A stretch of DNA of 64,000 nt, from positions 76,688-140,687 of the forward strand of contig JAIXKI010000003.1 of the NCBI GenBank assembly GCA_026936105.1, read 5' to 3'. Of this stretch, positions 26,332 through 36,048 are shown one piece after another. Position numbers and translations under genes: made by a program. Positions within the stretch are counted from its first letter, which is position 1; each line of letters opens with the position of its first letter. The notes under the pieces are model-generated. The model was not told the origin of the DNA and did no database searches. It saw nothing but the letters and a program-made list of their open reading frames with translations. The stretch is from Chitinophagales bacterium (lineage in GTDB: Bacteria > Bacteroidota > Bacteroidia > Chitinophagales > Chitinophagaceae).

Positions 26332-27527
26332 TTGGAAAGATCTGCTAAGTATAAGAAAGAAATTATTAAGGAGCTGTTTTTTAAAAGGGTGCTGTCGGCA
26401 GGAGACATTGCTACGGTTATCCAAAAGAGCCAACCAATGATCGGTAAGATACTTAATGACCTTATCAAAGAAGGCTGGATCGTTGAAAGCGGCTATGCTT
26501 CTTCCACCGGGGGAAGAAGACCACAGATGTTTTCCCTCGCTCAAAGCAAGTTTTACGTTGTCGCCGTAGCGGTGGATCAGCATATCCCCAGGCCGCAATA
26601 ATTGATGCCACCCAGAAGATCATTGGTTCTGTAGAAACACTTCCGCTTGATCTGAAGGGCAATGCTGATGCCGCCGATAAAGTAGCTGATTTTATCAATT
26701 CATTTATTAAAAAGTCCGGCGTTCCCAAAAGCAAAATAGCAGGGATTGGAGTCGGAATGCCGGGATTCATCAATACAAACCGGGGTGTCAATCACACTTA
26801 CTTTAAAAATGTTCAGGGCAGCATCGTTGATTTTTTAATTAATAAAATGGGCTTGCCTGTTTTTATAGAAAACGATTCCAGTGTCATGGCTCTTGCAGAA
26901 TTGAGAATGGGCACCGCAAGGAACAGGAAAAATGTAATGGTCATCAATATCGGATGGGGTATCGGGCTTGGAATGATCCTGAATGGGGAGTTATTCAGGG
27001 GAGACAATGGTTTTGCAGGTGAGTTCAGCCATCTTTCCCTTTTTTCAGGCAATAAGATCTGTGATTGCGGAAAAGCAGGATGTCTGGAAACTGAAGCTTC
27101 GCTGTACGTAATAGCCGAAAAAGCCATAGAGGGAATTAAAGAAGGAAAGGTTACTGTATTAAAAGGCTTATCACTGGACAATATACTGCTCACATTAAGT
27201 AAAATATTTTCTGCGGCAATACACGGAGATAAATTTGCCGTTGAGTTATTATCGGATACTGCATTTAAGATCGGCCGCGGTGTTGCCATTTTAATACATA
27301 TTATTAATCCGGGACAGATCATTCTTACCGGGAGAGGTACCGTAGCCGGCAAATTATGGCGGGCTCCTTTGCAGCAGGCTTTGAATATGTATTGCATTCC
27401 GAGGCTGGCTGAAAATACTACAATTGAAATATCGTCGCTGGGAGATAAGGCGGGCCTGATGGGAGCTGCCGCCCTGGTGATTGAAAATAAAAAGAAGATT
27501 TTATTATTGGTAAAACGGGTAAAGTAA
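26332..27527 (+). pseudogene. ROK family transcriptional regulator/sugar kinase-like, frameshifted
   Basis: A winged-helix DNA-binding N-terminus (AGDIATVIQKSQPMIGKILNDL, from a TTG at 26332, with STGGRRPQMFSL) is read to a stop at 26599. The ROK body continues in the -1 frame: IIDATQKIIGSVETLPLDL, GIGVGMPGFINTNRG, ENDSSVMALAELRMG and the zinc site CDCGKAGCLE. The break is near a run of four C at 26586-26589; one more C restores HIPQAAIIDA. A second break near 27490-27500 may cut off a Lys-rich tail ending at 27586. In intact form it would sense a sugar and control a neighbouring SusCD system. It could be a real lesion, a phase-variable tract or a sequencing error. Confidence 0.75.
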
Positions 27528-27680
27528 AGAATGGAGTTAAGCCTAAGACAAAATCGAAGAAGACAAAAGCTGCAGTGACATCATAGGTTCAAATAGCGGA
27601 GCGTGAATGCGGCAAATGCGGCTGATAACATGTGAAACCATAATTCATAAATAAAATTTCATAACCAAAAAACAAACTCG

Positions 27681-30600
27681 ATGAGAAAGTATCCCCCTCC
27701 CCAATTTTTGCTGCTTCTTTTCGTTTTTCTTTTTTCAATTACAGCCCAGGTCTTTGCACAAACAAGGACTATTACGGGTGTAGTTAAAGATTCCGAAAAC
27801 AAGCCGCTGGCTTCTGCTACCGTTACGGTTAGAGGTAAAACTATTTCAACAGTCACCTCCAATGATGGTAGCTTTAGCCTGAGCGTTCCTACAGGCGCCA
27901 TAGAGCTGGAAGTAAGCTTTGTTGGCTATACCACAGCCGTTGTGCCTGTTAGTGCCACTCAAACATCAGTGACGGCAACGCTCACAGTTTCCACAGAATC
28001 ACTTAACGAAGTGGTGGTTACGGCCCTTGGTATTAAAAAACAAAAAAGATCCATTGGTTATTCTACTACCGATGTTGATGGTTCCAAACTTGTCAATTCA
28101 AGAGTTACCAACCTTGGTGACGGACTGACCGGTCTCGTTGCGGGTGTCAACGTCGCCGGTGTAGCAACCGGTCCTTCAGGAAGTAGCCGTGTTACTATCC
28201 GTGGTAATTCCTCTCTGGGAGGAAATAACCAGCCTTTGTATGTTGTTGACGGAATACCTTATGACAACTCTAACCAGGGAAGCGCCGGACAATGGGGTGG
28301 CGCCGACTTTGGTGATGGATTGTCTAATATTAATCCTGATGATATTGAAAATATTCAGGTGTTGAAAGGTGTTGCTGCATCTGCCTTGTATGGTTACAGA
28401 GGTGGTAATGGCGCTATTCTGATCACTACCAAATCAGGGTCAAGATCAAGAGGAGTTGATGTTACGGTGAATAACAATTTTACTACAAACAAAGTGATTG
28501 ACCTCAGGGATAATTATCAGTGGGTATATGGTCAGGGCTTGCAGGGATTGAAACCGGGCAACCAGGCTGCAGCTTTGGATGCGCCGTATGATGGATGGGG
28601 CGCTAAAATGGACGGATCCAGTGCTGTTAACTTTTTAGGAGATACCTATTCTTATCTGCCGGCTAAAGACAATTTTAAAAATTTCTTTGAAACAGGCCTT
28701 TCCAACCAGGCTTCTGTTTCGGTATCCGGCAGCAGTGATAAAGTAAATTACCGCCTGGGCATATCGGATCTGCATATGAAGACGGTAATACCAAATTCAA
28801 ATATGCAACAACAGGGTATCAATCTCAATACCACTTATCATGTGACCAGGAAACTGGATGCTACTGCAACAGTGAATTACATTATTGAGAATGTGAAGAA
28901 CAGGGCATCTTTTTCTGATGCGCCCGGTAATGTGATTGCAGGGCCTTTATATCTTGCTCCATCTTTCGATATCCGCTGGTTAAAACCAAGGGTGAAAGAT
29001 GACGGGTCAGAATTGTTGCCCGGATCTGATATATACTTTAACAACCCGTATTTCGTAGCGTATAATTTCCAGAACAAAACCAACAGAAACCGTCTTACAA
29101 GCGGACTGACATTAAAGTATGATTTCACTGACTGGCTGAGTTTGCAAGGTCAGGTAAGCCGGGATGGATATACGTATGATGTAAGAAATATTACCCCTAC
29201 CGGAACCGGATACAATGCCGGTGGTAATATCACTCAATACACTACGAATTATCATGAGACCAATGCGAACTGGATGCTGAACTTCAATAAAAAATTTGGT
29301 GAGTTCTCCGTTCATGCCAATGCCGGAGGAAACATTCAGGATGATATCTGGTCACAATCCGGAGTTTTTGGTGCTGCCCCTTTTAATGTACCTTACTTCT
29401 ATGATGTATCGAATGTGACCAACCGTCCATTTTCTTACAGCTATTCGCATATGCGTGTGAACTCTGTTTACGGATCTGCTGATGTTGGATACAAAAATTA
29501 CTTATTCCTTACAGCAACAGCACGTAATGACTGGTATTCTACTTTAAATCCGAAGACCAATAGTTACTTATATCCTTCAGTAAGCGCCAGTTTTGTATTT
29601 ACAGATGCATTCAAACTTCCTGATTTTGTTACTTTCGGTAAGTTGAGAGCTTCTTATGCAATTTCTTCAAACGGAACTGATCCTTACAGGAATTTGCTTA
29701 CCTATGGCTTGCAGGGCTTCTCAATAGGAGGCCAGCCTATCGGAGCCATCAATCAATCAGATATTCCCAATGCTTTTCTAAAGCCGGTTAAGATACAGGA
29801 GCAGGAGTTCGGCCTGACCATGGACTTCCTGAGCAGCAGGGTAGGCTTTGACCTGGCAGTTTATAACAAGAGAACATCTGATGATATTTTAGGTGTTACC
29901 ATCAGCCCGACATCAGGCTATAATGGCAACGTTGTGAACATTGGTAAATTGAAGAATGTAGGTGTTGAATTGTTATTGCACGGCACTCCGATAAGCACAG
30001 CTGACTTCTCATGGCAGAGCACATTGAACCTGGCTTGAATAACAATAAAGTAATGCAACTGGCACCGCCTGACAATAACCCGATTGTTATTGCAGGAGCT
30101 TTCCCAAGATGGGGTAATGGCGTGAACCTTCAGAATATTGTCGGTTATCCTTACTCTCAAATTGTTGGATATGCATACAAGAGAGACGCTAATGGCAATA
30201 AGATCTTTGATGCCAATGGTGAGCCGATCCCAACAGATCTTCAACCGCTTGGCTCCGGTGTTTATAAAACAACAGGCGGTTTCAATAATGATCTGCGTTA
30301 TAAAGATTTCACGCTTTCTTTCCTGTTCGACTTTAAATATGGTGCCAAGATATACTCACAGACCAATCTTCTGTTGTATGAGTATGGATTGCACAAGGCA
30401 ACCCTGGAGGGAAGAGAAGGCGGTGTAATCGGGAAAGGTGTCACAGAAGATGGTAAGACAAACACCAAGAGCGTAAACGCACAAATCTATTTACAGATCT
30501 GGCCTCCGGTTCCAACTATATAACTGAGGAGTTCGTATACGATGCAAGCTTCATTAAATTGCGGTCTCTTTCTTTAACATATTCTCTGCCGCAAAAACTT

Positions 30601-30786
30601 CTGGGTAAAACATTCATCAAAGGCGCCTCACTTTCATTGGTAGGCCGCAATCTTGCGATCCTGATGAAACACACACCGAATATTGACCCGGAATCTGAGT
30701 TGAACTCGACCAATGGTCAGGGCCTGGAACTTTCCGGATATCCTCCGGTCAGGAACCTGGGCTTTAACCTTAACCTTAAATTTTAA
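27681..30786 (+). pseudogene. SusC/RagA family TonB-linked outer membrane protein, two frameshifts
   Basis: A glycan-uptake TonB-dependent receptor of about 1030 residues in three reading frames. Signal peptide (LLLLFVFLFSITAQVFAQ), carboxypeptidase-like beta domain (ITGVVKDSENKPLASATVTVRG), plug domain (NEVVVTALGIKKQKRSIGY, then NQPLYVVDGIPYDN) and beta-barrel follow. Frame 1 stops at 30036-30038 (TGA) where SLNLAWNNNKV would be expected; frame 2 (from about 30038) ends near 30490; frame 3 (30493-30786) carries ITEEFVYDASFIKLRSL to the terminal GFNLNLKF. Each change is a single-base loss. SusD follows 21 bases later and is intact. Lesions may be real or assembly errors. Confidence 0.85.
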
Positions 30787-30807
30787 TTCAACTTAAAAAG
30801 AGATAAT

Positions 30808-32364
30808 ATGAAATTTAAAAAACTTGCAGTCTTGACTATAGCGTTGAGTTCTATAATCTCAAGTTGCGATAAGAATTTCGAACAGATCAATATTGACCCG
30901 ACCAAGCTGTCGCCGGCCAATATGAATTATAATTACCTGTTCACAAATGCCCAACTGATTACTTCGGGAAACAGTGATGGCAATGCTTATGAAGACTGGC
31001 GTAATAACCTGATCTACGCCGGATGCATGATACAGCATTTATCGTCACTCACCGGATACTGGGCAGGAGATAAATACACGTATAACTCAGGGTACAATTC
31101 TGCTTATTGGGATGCAAATTTCAATAACAGTATCAAAAGCATTGTGGATGTGATTGAAAATGTGAAAGACAAACCTGAGTTTGCAAATTTTTACAACATT
31201 GCCCGCATCTTTAAAGTGTTCCAGTTTCAGCGCATGACTGACATGTATGGAGATATTCCTTATACCCAGGCAGGATTAGGATATAAGGAAGGAATCACTT
31301 CTCCTGTATATGACAAGCAGGCTGATATTTATGATAATATGTTAAATGAACTGAAGGATGCTGCCACAGCTTTGGATGCAAGCGCTCCTAATACTATAGG
31401 AAGCGGTGACCTGGTTTACGGTGGTGATGTAAGCAAATGGAAGAAGTTCGCTTATTCAGAAATGGTTCGCATAGCCATGCGCCTGACAAAGGTGGATGCT
31501 GCAAAAGCACAGCAATGGGTAGCCACTGCTTATGCCGGTGGTGTTTTTGCATCCAATGACGATAATGCTTTGTTACATCACGAGGATCAACCCTGGAGCC
31601 CTCCTTCCAATGGTAATGGATGGGTTTTAGATGTAGTGGATCCTGCTGCTGCAAAACTCAGCAAGACATTTGTCAATATGCTGAAGAGTACAAATGATCC
31701 CCGGTTAAGATACATTGCAACGGTGGCAACCGATCCGGGTGATGGCAGTGATATGGGAAACAATGATCCTTCTATTCAGATTGGGATGCCTAACGGTTAT
31801 GATGGTGGCGGCTCTAATCCTATTACTTCCGAGCCTGATTACCCGGGAAGTGTTAACAATTATTCCATTGTCAACAGAACCACATTTGCAAGAGTGACGG
31901 CTCCGACTTTTTTCCTTACTTACTCTGAAACCATGTTGCTCCTGGCAGAAGCTGCTAAGAGAGGATGGATATCTGCAACGGCCGGTACGCTGTATAATGC
32001 GGGTGTGACTGCAGCTATACTGCAATTGAATCAAACCGGCGCAGCTTTAACTGCGGGTGATGCATCTGCATATCTTACGGCCAATCCCTACGATGATGCC
32101 AATACGCTTCAGCAGATCAACACTCAGTATTATATCACCACTTTCATGGATGAGTATGAAGCATGGGCCAACTGGCGCAGAAGCGGATTTCCTGTTCTGA
32201 CACCGGTCAATTATTTTGGTAATGTGACCAATGGCACTATACCACGCAGGTTCACTTACCCGACCAATGAGCCCGCCGTAAACGGTGCAAACTATAATGC
32301 TGCTGTTGCCGGTTTAAAGGATGGCGATAAGATGACTTCCAGAGTTTGGTGGGATAAAGAATAA
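30808..32364 (+). CDS. SusD/RagB family nutrient-binding outer membrane lipoprotein
   Basis: This 518-residue lipoprotein partners a SusC barrel by capping it and binding glycans or peptides. Lipobox SIISSC (Cys20) follows a basic start. It belongs to the SusD-like_2 type: the body has NFEQINIDPTKLSPANMNYNYLFT, MTDMYGDIPYTQAGLGYK and TFFLTYSETMLLLAEAAKRG, and a helical C-terminus. It follows the SusC gene after 21 bases in the usual order. No glycoside hydrolase or sulfatase gene flanks the pair, so the ligand is unknown. Confidence 0.94.
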   Translation: MKFKKLAVLTIALSSIISSCDKNFEQINIDPTKLSPANMNYNYLFTNAQLITSGNSDGNAYEDWRNNLIYAGCMIQHLSSLTGYWAGDKYTYNSGYNSAYWDANFNNSIKSIVDVIENVKDKPEFANFYNIARIFKVFQFQRMTDMYGDIPYTQAGLGYKEGITSPVYDKQADIYDNMLNELKDAATALDASAPNTIGSGDLVYGGDVSKWKKFAYSEMVRIAMRLTKVDAAKAQQWVATAYAGGVFASNDDNALLHHEDQPWSPPSNGNGWVLDVVDPAAAKLSKTFVNMLKSTNDPRLRYIATVATDPGDGSDMGNNDPSIQIGMPNGYDGGGSNPITSEPDYPGSVNNYSIVNRTTFARVTAPTFFLTYSETMLLLAEAAKRGWISATAGTLYNAGVTAAILQLNQTGAALTAGDASAYLTANPYDDANTLQQINTQYYITTFMDEYEAWANWRRSGFPVLTPVNYFGNVTNGTIPRRFTYPTNEPAVNGANYNAAVAGLKDGDKMTSRVWWDKE

Positions 32365-32436
32365 ATAAAATTTTCAAAAAGGCATTAATAAGGCCGGCTT
32401 TAGAAAATCTGTATAGTATCTCATAGTAGTTTTTAC

Positions 32437-32463
32437 GGGCTGCTTTTTCAGGCAGCCCTTTTT
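32437..32463 (+). terminator. Rho-independent terminator after SusD
   Basis: GGGCTGC (32437-32443) pairs with GCAGCCC (32452-32458) across a loop of eight bases and is followed by TTTTT. It is the transcription end for the ROK-SusC-SusD direction. Confidence 0.8.
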
Positions 32464-32564
32464 CTTTTCAATTTCTTTAGCTTTTATTTTCATGGCAGAA
32501 TTGATCCGGGCAATTTTCCGGATCAAAACCGGATAGACTTCTAAAATGCCTTCGGCTTAATTCT

Positions 32565-32572
32565 TATCTTTG
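32565..32572 (+). promoter_or_regulatory. -7 box of glnS, implying a very short leader
   Basis: TATCTTTG matches TAnnTTTG. The ATG of glnS is at 32580, so the transcript would begin within two or three bases of it. Leaderless or nearly leaderless translation is expected. The -33 element is weak. Confidence 0.45.
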
Positions 32573-32579
32573 CACACTT

Positions 32580-34259
32580 ATGCCAGCAGAAGATACTTCA
32601 CTGAATTTTTTGGAAGAGATCATCGAGGAAGATCTGAAAAGCGGAAAGTATAAAAGTATTGTGACCCGTTTTCCGCCTGAGCCGAACGGTTATTTGCATA
32701 TCGGCCATGCCAGCAGTATTTGCCTGAATTTCGGACTGACACAGAAATATCCCGGCTATACAAACCTAAGGTTTGATGATACCAACCCGGTGACTGAAGA
32801 AACAGAATATGTAGAAAGCATTAAGGAAGATGTTCGCTGGCTGGGTTTTGAATGGAAGAATGAACGCTATGCTTCCGATTATTTTGATCAGTTGTATGAA
32901 TATGCCGTTGCGCTTATCAAAAAAGGGCTGGCCTATGTGGATGACAGCAGCAGTGAAGATATCGCAAGTATGAAAGGCACACCCACCGAACCGGGAAAGG
33001 AAAGCATTTACAGAAACAGAACCATAGAAGAGAACCTGGACCTTTTTGATAGAATGAAAGCAGGGGAGTTTCCGGATGGCAGCCGTACTTTAAGAGCTAA
33101 GATTGAGATGGCTCATCCCAACATGCTGATGCGTGATCCCGTATTGTACCGAATCAAACATGCCCGTCATCATCGTACCGGCGATAAATGGTGTATTTAT
33201 CCGATGTATGACATGGCGCATGGGCAAAGTGATTCCATTGAAAACGTCACCCATTCTATTTGCACGCTGGAGTTTGTTCCCCATCGTGAGTTATATGACT
33301 GGCTGATCGAAAAACTGGAGATATATCCTTCACATCAATACGAGTTTGCACGCCGTAATATCAATTACACCGTTACCAGCAAAAGAAAATTATTGCAACT
33401 GGTCAATGAAAAATATGTGACAGGCTGGGATGATCCCCGCATGCCAACGATCAGCGGATTGAGGAGAAGAGGATTTACTCCTGAAAGTATCCGTGATTTC
33501 TGCGACAGGATAGGCGTGGCCAAAAGAGAGAACCTGGTGGACGTCGGCCTGCTGGAATTTTGTGCCAGGGAACATTTGAATAAAGTGGCGCTGAGAAGAA
33601 TGGTGGTGTTTGATCCGATCAAAGTTATAATTTCTAATTTTACTGAAAGTCAAAATGAAAAAGTAAAAAGTGAAAATAATCCTGAAAATGAAACAGCGGG
33701 TACCAGAGAAATACCTTTCGGAAAACAGATCTACATTGAACGCGATGATTTCATGGAAAACCCTCCTAAGAAATATTTCAGGCTGGCTCCCGGACAAATG
33801 GTCCGTTTGAAAAGCGCTTACATAATCAGGTGTGATGAAGTGATCAAAGAAGCGGATGGAAGAGTTTCGGAACTGCATTGCACTTACTTACCTGAAAGCC
33901 ACAGTGGCCATGATACTTCAGGAGTAAAAGTGAAAGGCACCCTGCATTGGGTAAATGTAAGAGATGCCGTGGAAGTGGAAGTGAGGGAATATGACCGTTT
34001 ATTCAAAGTGGAAGACCCGGCAAGTGAAGAAGGCGATTTTAAGGATTACATCAATGAAAACTCATTGAAAGTGGTAAAAGGATTCGCAGAACCTTCTTTG
34101 CTGTCTGCTGAACCGGGGGAGCATTTTCAATTTTTGAGAAAGGGTTATTATTGCCTGGATAAAGGTTCAGCAAACGGTAAATACATCTTCAACCGCACTG
34201 TCACTTTAAAAGACGCCTGGGCGAAGGAACAACTGAAAACCTCTGAAAAGAAGTCCTGA
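32580..34259 (+). CDS. glnS: Glutamine--tRNA ligase
   Basis: This 559-residue class I synthetase charges tRNA-Gln. HIGH (40-43 in GYLHIGHAS), VTSKRK as the KMSKS equivalent, and DDTNPVTEETEYVESI are present. The beta-barrel anticodon-binding half follows: EIPFGKQIYIERDDF and KVKGTLHWV. At about residues 350-367 an in-frame segment reads FTESQNEKVKSENNPE; in DNA it matches a short A-rich repeat found elsewhere in the window. Its insertion site is a surface loop of variable length, so function should be unaffected. No neighbour shares its operon. Confidence 0.96.
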   Translation: MPAEDTSLNFLEEIIEEDLKSGKYKSIVTRFPPEPNGYLHIGHASSICLNFGLTQKYPGYTNLRFDDTNPVTEETEYVESIKEDVRWLGFEWKNERYASDYFDQLYEYAVALIKKGLAYVDDSSSEDIASMKGTPTEPGKESIYRNRTIEENLDLFDRMKAGEFPDGSRTLRAKIEMAHPNMLMRDPVLYRIKHARHHRTGDKWCIYPMYDMAHGQSDSIENVTHSICTLEFVPHRELYDWLIEKLEIYPSHQYEFARRNINYTVTSKRKLLQLVNEKYVTGWDDPRMPTISGLRRRGFTPESIRDFCDRIGVAKRENLVDVGLLEFCAREHLNKVALRRMVVFDPIKVIISNFTESQNEKVKSENNPENETAGTREIPFGKQIYIERDDFMENPPKKYFRLAPGQMVRLKSAYIIRCDEVIKEADGRVSELHCTYLPESHSGHDTSGVKVKGTLHWVNVRDAVEVEVREYDRLFKVEDPASEEGDFKDYINENSLKVVKGFAEPSLLSAEPGEHFQFLRKGYYCLDKGSANGKYIFNRTVTLKDAWAKEQLKTSEKKS

Positions 34260-34316
34260 ACTGTAAACGCTCTTAGCTTCCGGCCTTAATCTTTTTTCTT
34301 CAGGTATCACGATCAT

Positions 34317-35858
34317 TTATTGAACCACCAACCCTTGTGGATCTCGTACAAAAAGATAAGAGTCATAATCAACGGCATCATTGCCTTTGATCTCTACTGC
34401 CCATGGTTTACCGGCTTTCATTGTGAACTTAGCCGGATAAATGCCATACCCGATATTTGAATAGGTCATCCTGAATTCATTATTTTTCATGTATTCCATA
34501 TAACCGATAAGGTCGGGATGATGATCAAAATGGCAGATGAGCATATTGCCACTCTTTGCGATCGTGATCTTCCCCATCAAAGTATTGAAATAATCTCCTG
34601 TGTAGTCTTCCAGTTTTGTATCCGGCTGATTATGCTGATCCACTTTCTTTTTCATAAGTGCCAGGTCTGCATCGGTTTGTTTTTTGTTTTGTTCAAAATA
34701 CCCAAACAGGAATTTGCTGCGGTCGGTATAAGGCACACCGAGATAAGCATCGAGTATCTGATAACGCAATGCTTCAAAAAAACTTTGATTATCGTTGTTG
34801 GTCAGTATGCTGATGCCGAGATTCTCTTCTGGCACGAAACATACATTGGTCACCATGCCAAATGCACCGCCGGTATGCCAGTACACCTGTTTGCCTGCAT
34901 AGTCAGTCATAAAAAGCCCAAGTCCGTACAATCTCATGTGGGTCGGATAAAAAGGTGATCTCTGAGATCCGACGATGGTATTCCCGTTCCTTGTCTGCTG
35001 TAATACCTGCCAGGGTAAAATTCGTTTTCCTTCATAACGTCCGCTGTCCAGCTGCATAAGCAACCATTTGCTGAGGTCTTTCACACAGCTTACCATGCTG
35101 GTGGCCGGGCCGAGGTTGTCCACCTGATCAAAAGGCAGAGTAGTGATGCTGCTGAATTGATTGGTGTGCGGTAATGCTACATTGTTCCTTTTGGCTATTC
35201 CATCTGTGCTGGTATAGGTATTGTTCATCCCGAGAGGGTCAAGGATATTTTGTTTTACATAATCATCCCAGCTGTCGCCGGTCACTTTTTCCAGTATCCT
35301 GCCGGCAACCATAAATGCAGAATTGCAGTATCCATAGTCCTGGCGGAAAACTCCCGGTGGTTTCAGGTAGCGCATTTTCCAGATGATGGAATCTTTCGGG
35401 AAATTGGAATCCCAGAATGCAAGATCTCCCTGGAAAGTCTTGGTGCCGAGGCGGTGGCAAAGAAGATCGCGGATGTTCACCATCCGGGTTGCATTGCTGT
35501 CGTATAAGCGGAACCAGGGAATGTATTGGGTCACTTTATCATTCAAAGAAAGTTTTCTTTCAAAATCAAGTTTGGCAAGCGAGGTGCCGGTAAACAGTTT
35601 GGAATTGGAAGCGATGATGAACAAAGTGTTTTCATCCACCTTATATTCTTTTCCCCATTCACGAACTCCAAATCCTTTTATAGCCACAACTTTCCCGTCT
35701 TTCACGATGGTAATAGCAAGCCCGGGAATCTGCCATTGTTTCATTCCTCTTTCAATATAACTGTCCAGGCTGTCTTTGATAAAGGAAGGAGATTGAGACC
35801 TTGCAGATCCGGTAATTAATATCGTCATTATGGCGAAGAGAAATTTCACTTTTGACAT
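34317..35858 (-). CDS. Serine hydrolase, beta-lactamase class C/AmpC-like
   Basis: This 513-residue secreted protein has a signal peptide (FLFAIMTILITGSARS) and a serine beta-lactamase-fold domain: SxxK at 84-87 (ASNSKLFTG), a YxN-like GYCNSAF (Tyr-Cys-Asn) and HTGG in YWHTGGAFG. A C-terminal extension (about 400-513) forms a beta-rich domain often seen in Bacteroidota esterase/beta-lactamase family proteins. It could be a D-Ala-D-Ala peptidase, esterase or amidase; resistance cannot be inferred. It is divergent from the SulP gene. Confidence 0.9.
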   Translation of the reverse strand: MSKVKFLFAIMTILITGSARSQSPSFIKDSLDSYIERGMKQWQIPGLAITIVKDGKVVAIKGFGVREWGKEYKVDENTLFIIASNSKLFTGTSLAKLDFERKLSLNDKVTQYIPWFRLYDSNATRMVNIRDLLCHRLGTKTFQGDLAFWDSNFPKDSIIWKMRYLKPPGVFRQDYGYCNSAFMVAGRILEKVTGDSWDDYVKQNILDPLGMNNTYTSTDGIAKRNNVALPHTNQFSSITTLPFDQVDNLGPATSMVSCVKDLSKWLLMQLDSGRYEGKRILPWQVLQQTRNGNTIVGSQRSPFYPTHMRLYGLGLFMTDYAGKQVYWHTGGAFGMVTNVCFVPEENLGISILTNNDNQSFFEALRYQILDAYLGVPYTDRSKFLFGYFEQNKKQTDADLALMKKKVDQHNQPDTKLEDYTGDYFNTLMGKITIAKSGNMLICHFDHHPDLIGYMEYMKNNEFRMTYSNIGYGIYPAKFTMKAGKPWAVEIKGNDAVDYDSYLFVRDPQGLVVQ

Positions 35859-36029
35859 AACAGGCTTTTTTAAAGAATGAAATTAAGAAGAAATAGAGAA
35901 GTGCATTTGTTATTATAAAGAGTATTAAAATCGTTTTCCATACTCTTTGAATCATGCCCGGAAATTTGATCAAAGATCAACAAAGAAATCACTGGCCTTT
36001 GGCTAATTATAACATGCGGGTTAAACAAT

Positions 36030-36037
36030 TATCTTTG
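36030..36037 (+). promoter_or_regulatory. -7 box of the SulP gene
   Basis: TATCTTTG matches TAnnTTTG, 12 bases upstream of the ATG at 36049; a leader of about 7 bases is implied. No clear -33 TTG is seen. Confidence 0.4.
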
Positions 36038-36048
36038 CGCAATTTTTT

